This document shows, piece after piece, positions 58,476 to 64,000 of a stretch of DNA of 64,000 nt. Position 1 is the first letter of the stretch. Each line of letters begins with the position of its first letter. The position numbers were made by a program, and so were the translations under genes. The stretch lies in assembly GCA_038521345.1 (NCBI GenBank), contig JBCBKU010000004.1:1-64000 (forward strand), given 5' to 3'. Below the pieces are notes generated by a model that worked only from the letters and a program-made list of their open reading frames with translations, ran no database searches and was not told the DNA's origin. Source of the stretch: JBCBKU01 sp038521345. GTDB taxonomy: Bacteria > Pseudomonadota > Alphaproteobacteria > Rhodobacterales > Rhodobacteraceae.

Positions 58476-60377
58476 TTATTTCGGGCTCTCCTCGGCCCAT
58501 TCCCATGGCCGCGTAAACGACCCCAACACCTCACCCACCTGAGCGTCCGAAGCGTCACCCGTCTTGCTCACCCGAGCGACGAGTCCCCGCTTTTTATCCT
58601 CAATAACGTCAACAACTGTTGCAGAAACACCGGATTGTTTCAACGTTTCGTTGTAAATGCGTGCGATCGCCCGCCGACGCAACTCTGGTTTGAAGACCTT
58701 ACCAACTGCTGTTTTCGGCAATTCCTCAAGCACTTCCACATATTTGGGGCGTGCTGCGCGTTCGTGCACATGATCTGCCGCAAAGGCCATGAGCGCCTCT
58801 CCGCTCACATCTGCGCCCGCGACCAGTTCGACATAGGCGCAGGGCATCTCGCCCGCGACAGCATCCGGTTGACCAATTGCTCCGACCATTGCGACGGCTT
58901 CATGCTTGGCCAGCGCTTCCTCGATCTCCGCCGGATCGATATTGTGCCCGCCTCGGATGATCGTGTCCTTGGCGCGGCCCGTGATCCAGAGATACCCGTC
59001 CGCGTCGAGCCGTCCGAGATCCCCGGTCCGCAGGTACCGATCATAGTGGAAGAGATGCAGGTTCTTGTCGCTTTCGGTATAGGTCGAGCCGGCAAAAACC
59101 CCGGGATTTGCCACACAGATTTCGCCCACTTCGTCGACGCCCTCTTCAATCACCCGGCCATCATCCGTGTGGGTGAGGATCTTGACGTCGGTGTAAGGGA
59201 ACGGAATGCCCACCGACCCGATCTTCTTCTCGCCGTGAAGCGGGTTGCACGAGACAAGGCAAGTGGCCTCGGTCAGCCCGTACCCCTCGATCAGCTGTAT
59301 GCCCGCCGCTTTCTCGAAACGGTTGTATAATTCAACAGGCAGAGGTGACGAACCCGAGAACGCACGTTTGACCGTGGAGAGATCCGCGTCTACAGGCCGC
59401 TGCATCAGCGCCGAAATCGCCGTGGGCACGGTGATCACGAAGGTGACCCCCCAGCGTTCGCAAAGCTTCCAAAAATTGTCCATCACGCCATCGCCCCGGT
59501 AGCCTTGGGGCGTCGGGAACACGACATGCGCGCCCGAGACGATCATCGCCATCAGGATCACGTGGCAGGCAAACACGTGAAACAACGGCAACGGACAGAT
59601 CACCACGTCTTCGGGTTCGAAGAGTAGCGTGTCTCCGACCCAACCATTGTAGATCATGCCCGACACCTTGTGCTGGGCGAGTTTCGGCATTCCGGTCGTG
59701 CCGCCTGTATGGAAGTATGCGGCGACCCGGTCGTCCTCGACGTCATCGAAGGCCAGCGTCGTCGGGTGTTTGGCCAGTTCCGCACCGAAGTCCAGCACGC
59801 GGGCCTTGTGCCCCACCGGGTTCTTCGGTCGGATGAGCGGCACGATCCACGACTTGGGCGGTGTCAGGTAGCGCGTGAGATCGACTTCAAGCACGGTCTC
59901 AACGCCGGGCGCCATGGCCACGGCCTCGGCCGCTTTCTGAGGTACATCCGTTTTCGGGAATGCCTTGAGCGTGACCAGAACCTTGGCGCGGCTCTCTGTC
60001 AGGATCGAGGCGATCTGTTCGGCATCAAGAAGCGGGTTGATCGGGTTGACGATGCCGGCCACCGCGCCTCCGAGAAGGGTGATTACCGTTTCGTTGGCGT
60101 TCGGCAGGAGGTATGCCACCGTGTCGTTCGGGCCGACGCCGAGGCTGCGGAACAAGTTCGCCGCCTGCGTGGTCTTCGACAGAAGGTCCGTCCAGCTTAG
60201 GGTCTCGGCCTTGTCCTTCGGGCCCGACAGGATCTGGAAGGAGACAGCAGGGCGCGCAGGATGAAGTCCGGCGATCCGCGTCAGCGCCCCATGGATGGAC
60301 TTGGGAACGTCACGGTTTTCCCAAGGCACTTCGGCAGCGATGGCTTCAGCGTCTGCGACCGACCCGAACTGGATCAT
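58476..60377 (-). CDS. Acyl-CoA synthetase (AMP-forming)
   Basis: A 633-residue ANL-superfamily enzyme. The core motifs are AYFHTGGTTGMPKLAQHK (P-loop-like), IEGYGLTEATCLVSCNP and YLRTGDLGRLDADGYLWITGRAKD, with the C-terminal lysine in LPKTAVGKVFKPELRR. It activates a carboxylic acid to its CoA ester. The length and sequence fit a fatty or cyclic acyl-CoA ligase. An AGGGAG ribosome site is just upstream. It forms a single-gene unit. Confidence 0.93.
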   Translation of the reverse strand: MIQFGSVADAEAIAAEVPWENRDVPKSIHGALTRIAGLHPARPAVSFQILSGPKDKAETLSWTDLLSKTTQAANLFRSLGVGPNDTVAYLLPNANETVITLLGGAVAGIVNPINPLLDAEQIASILTESRAKVLVTLKAFPKTDVPQKAAEAVAMAPGVETVLEVDLTRYLTPPKSWIVPLIRPKNPVGHKARVLDFGAELAKHPTTLAFDDVEDDRVAAYFHTGGTTGMPKLAQHKVSGMIYNGWVGDTLLFEPEDVVICPLPLFHVFACHVILMAMIVSGAHVVFPTPQGYRGDGVMDNFWKLCERWGVTFVITVPTAISALMQRPVDADLSTVKRAFSGSSPLPVELYNRFEKAAGIQLIEGYGLTEATCLVSCNPLHGEKKIGSVGIPFPYTDVKILTHTDDGRVIEEGVDEVGEICVANPGVFAGSTYTESDKNLHLFHYDRYLRTGDLGRLDADGYLWITGRAKDTIIRGGHNIDPAEIEEALAKHEAVAMVGAIGQPDAVAGEMPCAYVELVAGADVSGEALMAFAADHVHERAARPKYVEVLEELPKTAVGKVFKPELRRRAIARIYNETLKQSGVSATVVDVIEDKKRGLVARVSKTGDASDAQVGEVLGSFTRPWEWAEESPK

Positions 60378-60445
60378 GGTAATTCTCCCTGTTCTTTTTT
60401 GCGTGGGCTCCTCCGCCCGGCGCTCAATTTCAGGGAGAAATGGGG

Positions 60446-60481
60446 AAAAACGCGCGCCCGATCAAGCGAAGGGACGCGCGG
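60446..60481 (-). terminator. Rho-independent terminator after the BON-LysM gene
   Basis: On the minus strand CGCGCGTCCC pairs with GGGCGCGCG (one bulged T) around an 11-base loop, followed by TTTTTCCCC. It lies 32 bases after the stop of the BON-LysM gene and before the acyl-CoA synthetase start. Confidence 0.9.
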
Positions 60482-60512
60482 GGAGATGTAACGTTGCGGT
60501 AAATGGGCCGTA

Positions 60513-60941
60513 TCAGGACGCCGGGATCCGCAAAACCTGACCCGGATAGATCTTGTCGGGATCAGACAACATCGGTCGATTGGCCTCGAATATTTCGGTA
60601 TAGCGGGCGCCGTTGCCCAGCGTGGCCTCGGCAATCTTCCAAAGGGAGTCGCCCTTTTCGACCGTGTGCAGTGTCGGCGCGTCACCCTCGGCCGCGTCGT
60701 CAACGGCCGCGACACCCTCGACGTTACCGACAGCAATGAGGATCTTTTCCTTCGTTTCCTGATCGACCGGCGTCCCCGTGACCTTAACCGTGTCTCCTTC
60801 GACAGCGATCTCCAGCCCAGAGGCGTCCAAGCCGAGATCATCGATCTCGGCAGTCAACGCATCTTCCGGCGGCGCCTCGGCTGCCTCGGCACGGCCGGTC
60901 AGGCGCTTTCCAGCATTTTTGACGAAGCTCAGAAGTCCCAT
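60513..60941 (-). CDS. BON-LysM protein (Kbp/YgaU-like)
   Basis: A 142-residue protein with a BON domain (about 28-80, LEIAVEGDTVKVTGTPVDQET) and a LysM domain (about 91-141, LHTVEKGDSLWKIAEATLGNG through IYPGQVLRIPAS). The E. coli homologue Kbp/YgaU binds potassium. There is no signal peptide; MGLLSFVKNAGKRLTGR is a typical start of this family. The ATG at 60941 is chosen over a longer frame beginning at 61034. It is separated from the ABC exporter by 123 bases. Confidence 0.92.
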   Translation of the reverse strand: MGLLSFVKNAGKRLTGRAEAAEAPPEDALTAEIDDLGLDASGLEIAVEGDTVKVTGTPVDQETKEKILIAVGNVEGVAAVDDAAEGDAPTLHTVEKGDSLWKIAEATLGNGARYTEIFEANRPMLSDPDKIYPGQVLRIPAS

Positions 60942-61064
60942 GGTCCCACTCCTTGGTTGAGGTTGGGCGCACCGAACCACGCCCCCAGGGCGCCGCCTAG
61001 GGGAAACTCGGCCCGCGTACCGCAGATCGGCCAACCATTGCCGTCGGCCCGATCCCAGGGTGCC

Positions 61065-62843
61065 TTATTCGGCTGCGATCCCGTCCGTGAACTGAAGCCG
61101 CGCCAGTCGCGCGTAAAGGCCGCCCTGCGCGACAAGGCTGTCATGGGTGCCCTCGGCCACGATGCGCCCAGCCTCGAAGACCAGGATGCGATCCGCCTTC
61201 TTCACTGTCGCCAGCCGGTGGGCGACAATCAACGTCGTGCGTCCCTTCGAAAGCCGGTCGACCGCATCCTGAACCGCGCGCTCGCTCTCCGCATCCAGCG
61301 CCGACGTCGCCTCGTCTAGAAGCAGGACCGGAGCGTCGCGGAGGATGGCGCGGGCGATTGCGATCCGTTGTTTCTGACCGCCGGACAACATCACGCCTCG
61401 CTCGCCCACGTAGGTGTCGTAACCTTGGGGCAGCGCGGTCAGAAAGTCATGGGCCGCCGCCGCACGCGCCGCGGCCTCGACGTCGGCGTCCGAGGCGCCC
61501 GGGCGCCCGAACCGGATGTTGTCGCGTGCCGACGCCGCGAAGATGACGGGATCCTGCGGCACCAGCGCGACGGATTGACGGAACGCCTCGCGCGCCATGT
61601 CCCGCAGATCCCGCCCGTCAAGGCGGATCGCGCCCCGGTCGGGGTCATAAAACCGCAGAAGCAGCTGGATGATGGTCGTCTTGCCGGCCCCGGATGGCCC
61701 GACGAGCGCGACGGTTTCACCGGGCTCGACATGAAAGCTCACCCCGTCCAGCGCCGCGGTTTCCGGCCGTGCGGGATAATGGAAGACCACGTCCTCAAAC
61801 CCGATCGCCCCGGTCAACCGTTCGCCAAGCGGGATGGGCGCGCCAGGATCGACGACGCTGTCTTCGGCATGCAAGAGTTCGACCAACCGCTCGGTGGCGC
61901 CGGCCGCGCGCTGGATCTCGCCCCAGATTTCCGACAGAGCCCCAACTGCACCCGCCACCATAACGGCGTAGATTACGAACTGGACAAGTTCACCCACACT
62001 CATGGCTTCGGCCCGCACATCCCGCGCCCCGATCCAGAGCACGCCGACGATGCCCGCGAAGACCAGCGAGATCACGATCACCGTCATGATCGCGCGCGTC
62101 CCGATGCGCGACTTGGCTGCGTCAAAGCTCTTCTCGGTCACTCGGGCGAACTCGGCCCGGCTGGCCGTCTCGTGGGTATAGGCCTGCACCGTCTGCGCGG
62201 CGAGGAGCACTTCGGACGCGTTTCCGGAGGACGCCGCGATCCAGTCCTGGTTTTCGCGAGACAATGTCCGAAGCCTGCGGCCGAGCACGACGATCGGAAC
62301 GATGATCGCAGGGACAATCAGCAAAACAAGCCCGGCAAGCTTTACCGACGTCACGAAGAGGAGGATGAGACCGCCGATCAGAATGAGGGCATTGCGCAGC
62401 GCGACGGAGATGGATGAGCCGATGACGCTCAGGATCAGCGTCGTGTCGGTCGTGATCCGGCTCAGAACCTCGCCCGTGAGCACCCGTTCGAAAAAGGCCG
62501 GGCTCATCCCCACCATCCGGTCGAAGACTGCCATTCGGATATCGGCAATCACGCGTTCGCCCAGCCGAGTGACAAGGTAATAGCGGATCCCCGTCCCGGC
62601 CGCCAAAAGGCCCGCCAGACCCAACGCCGCAAGAAAGTACTGATCGAGCAGCGCCACCGCCGAGGTCTCGAACCCATCGACCACCCGGCGTACGGCAAGA
62701 GGCAGCGCCAAGGAAACAAGGGCGGTTGCAACAAGCGCCGCCAGCGCGGCAATCAGCATCCCCCGGTAAGGACGCATGAACGGCCAAAGCGCGAGCAGCG
62801 CACCAACGCGTTTCGACTTTTCGCGCTCTTCGCCCGTTTGCAC
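61065..62843 (-). CDS. ABC exporter, fused permease and ATPase (MsbA/LmrA type)
   Basis: A 592-residue half-transporter: six transmembrane helices in the first 320 residues, then an ATPase domain with Walker A GPSGAGKTT, signature LSGGQKQRI and Walker B VLLLDEATSALD. It works as a homodimer to export lipids or drugs. The start is a GTG at 62843 preceded by a GATGAGGCAAAGG stretch; a longer frame with an ATG at 62963 is not supported by the family. It is divergent from the unidentified gene at the right edge. Confidence 0.92.
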   Translation of the reverse strand: MQTGEEREKSKRVGALLALWPFMRPYRGMLIAALAALVATALVSLALPLAVRRVVDGFETSAVALLDQYFLAALGLAGLLAAGTGIRYYLVTRLGERVIADIRMAVFDRMVGMSPAFFERVLTGEVLSRITTDTTLILSVIGSSISVALRNALILIGGLILLFVTSVKLAGLVLLIVPAIIVPIVVLGRRLRTLSRENQDWIAASSGNASEVLLAAQTVQAYTHETASRAEFARVTEKSFDAAKSRIGTRAIMTVIVISLVFAGIVGVLWIGARDVRAEAMSVGELVQFVIYAVMVAGAVGALSEIWGEIQRAAGATERLVELLHAEDSVVDPGAPIPLGERLTGAIGFEDVVFHYPARPETAALDGVSFHVEPGETVALVGPSGAGKTTIIQLLLRFYDPDRGAIRLDGRDLRDMAREAFRQSVALVPQDPVIFAASARDNIRFGRPGASDADVEAAARAAAAHDFLTALPQGYDTYVGERGVMLSGGQKQRIAIARAILRDAPVLLLDEATSALDAESERAVQDAVDRLSKGRTTLIVAHRLATVKKADRILVFEAGRIVAEGTHDSLVAQGGLYARLARLQFTDGIAAE

Positions 62844-63019
62844 GCCCTTTGCCTCATCCCTGCATCTTCGGTCGGGTTGAAATAATCCCCGTCCGCGCCA
62901 TTGCCAAGCCACCTTCCAAATCGGGTGGTGAATGCGCGCATCCTTGGGTTGCGAAACACCCAAAAATCGCTAGCGTTTCAATACGGTGCACATTCTGATT
63001 GGACGCAGTAAGGGGGCCG

Positions 63020-64000
63020 ATGGAGTTATCAGCCGTTCTCGACCCGGTGCGCGCAGGGCTTGGTCTTTTTACCAATCTGAATCCGGAGTTTTCGCGCTAT
63101 TGCCGGGAACGCGCCGTCCTCGCAGGAGCGCTTACTGATTACAAAACCCCGGCCAACGATCACCTGCGTCGCGGCTTGCGATTTGCCTGGATGCGGGCTG
63201 CGACGACGCTCTTTCATCATCGGCTGGCCTGGGCCAAAGAGTATAGCACTGCGCCGGGCGCCGCCGGGCTCATCGACTTCAAACAAGCGATTGAACAAGC
63301 CTTCGAGGAGATTCGAAGCGCAGCGACGCAGGCGGAGATCGGCGAAAGCCCGATTGACGCGTCACTGACCGCACTGATCGAAGGTCTGACTGACCACTAT
63401 CTCGGGGAAAAGCCCGAACCGGCGGTCGAAGCCACCTTCGCGCCAACTCTGGCGGCGCTGACGGCAAGGCCCGTGGAAGACTTGCCGATGCGGCTTGTGG
63501 AAGCCGCAGCCAACGGCATCACAATCGGTGGGAAGACCCGAACATTCGGGCAACTGTTGTTCGACGAATTCGCCCGCCTTGACCAAGAACCTGACTTCTA
63601 TCCTCAGGCCGGAAAGGGGGTGGCACGGGCACTGAGCGATTTGAACCGCAAGGCGCACACTCAGATGTACACCGCCCTGATCAGTCGCGTCGATACGTTG
63701 ATCATGGAATTCGAGAGCCAGAATGCGGCGGCCGCCGAAGAGGCACGGGCGCAGTTGGATGACACACCTTTGAAAGCCTTCCGGGATGAGTTGGCCGCGC
63801 AGGGTTCCGAGATTTTCGGCATTCTGGACAAGGTTGGACAGGACGTCATCGAGATCAAAGACGGGGTCGGCAGGGTTGAGGCCGGGATCGCCACGATCAT
63901 CGACGTTCTGGACAATGGTGCGGGGCAATCGGGACCAAGCCTGCAGCCAGCCGCCATCGAGGCGCATCGGCCAAGTCACGAGAACACGGTTATGTTCGCC
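63020..64000 (+). CDS. Unidentified long protein, truncated by the window edge
   Basis: The frame is open from the ATG at 63020 to the last base: 327 residues with no stop, so the gene continues beyond the window. An AAGGGGG stretch lies seven bases upstream. The N-terminal part is mixed and helical (FTNLNPEFSRYCRERAVLAG, LRFAWMRAATTLFHHRLAW), followed by a predicted coiled coil (TLIMEFESQNAAAAEEARAQ, ILDKVGQDVIEIKDGVGRVE) and a short low-complexity stretch (NGAGQSGPSLQPAAIEAHRP). That layout, helical domain then coiled coil then linker, is often followed by a nucleotide-binding domain in STAND/NACHT-type proteins, but none is visible here. I do not recognise any family. Confidence 0.75.
   Translation, partial: MELSAVLDPVRAGLGLFTNLNPEFSRYCRERAVLAGALTDYKTPANDHLRRGLRFAWMRAATTLFHHRLAWAKEYSTAPGAAGLIDFKQAIEQAFEEIRSAATQAEIGESPIDASLTALIEGLTDHYLGEKPEPAVEATFAPTLAALTARPVEDLPMRLVEAAANGITIGGKTRTFGQLLFDEFARLDQEPDFYPQAGKGVARALSDLNRKAHTQMYTALISRVDTLIMEFESQNAAAAEEARAQLDDTPLKAFRDELAAQGSEIFGILDKVGQDVIEIKDGVGRVEAGIATIIDVLDNGAGQSGPSLQPAAIEAHRPSHENTVMFA

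Overview
The window is GC-rich, densely packed chromosomal DNA from an alphaproteobacterium, most likely a Rhodobacterales (Roseobacter-group) member. The grounds are the gene repertoire: a fused DppD/DppF-type ATPase, SitABCD-type metal uptake behind Fur/Mur-like boxes, a bacterial transglutaminase-like cysteine peptidase, YebC, MgtE, GatCA, a 55-residue L33 and class A RNase P RNA. I saw no rRNA, tRNA, CRISPR array, transposase or integrase. Most genes are ordinary chromosomal genes, many joined by ATGA or GTGA overlaps.

Layout. 1-5000: the end of a photolyase-like protein, then a small catabolic operon (hydantoinase-like amidohydrolase, VOC protein, DapA-like aldolase) facing an aldehyde dehydrogenase. 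5-13.3 kb: a peptide-type ABC importer whose binding protein (11762-13234) lies apart from its membrane and ATPase genes. Between them sit a glycine-repeat secreted protein, a transglutaminase-like protease and a divergent HxlR regulator/metallo-beta-lactamase pair. 13.3-17.5 kb: a TupA-like ATP-grasp protein, an M20 deacylase and the Kdo genes kdsB and kdsD. 17.6-21.6 kb: a manganese/zinc-type ABC importer behind two Fur/Mur-like boxes. 21.6-25.4 kb: malQ, yebC and an Lrp/LysE divergent pair. 25.6-32.2 kb: two convergent SLC13 carriers, a YmdB-type phosphodiesterase, 5-formyl-THF cyclo-ligase and mgtE. 32.4-35.8 kb: guanine deaminase, 8-oxoguanine deaminase and a HisN/IMPase-type phosphatase.

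36-43.1 kb: an XRE regulator, a quinone oxidoreductase, a LysR regulator, DUF1127 and BAX-inhibitor-1 proteins, an MFS exporter, a cupin, a YdeI-like protein, a GNAT enzyme and rpmG. 43.2-47.3 kb: a TerB-like protein, rnpB, an AmpD-type amidase, an Excalibur lipoprotein and gatA-gatC. 47.4-50.1 kb: a ceramidase-family membrane protein, a metal-dependent hydrolase, tadA and a pseudouridine synthase. 50.3-56.8 kb is the most system-like block: a small membrane protein, XpaC-like, TelA-like and DUF2927 lipoprotein genes, then an SPFH-GYF protein and a membrane protein with two zinc ribbons, with an unidentified minus-strand gene in the middle. 56.8-63 kb: PfkB kinase, Dtd, an acyl-CoA synthetase, a BON-LysM protein and an ABC exporter. 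From 63020 an unidentified gene runs off the right edge.

The points most worth following are the photolyase-like protein with reversed domain order at the left edge, the XpaC/TelA/SPFH block, and the unidentified long protein truncated at the right edge.
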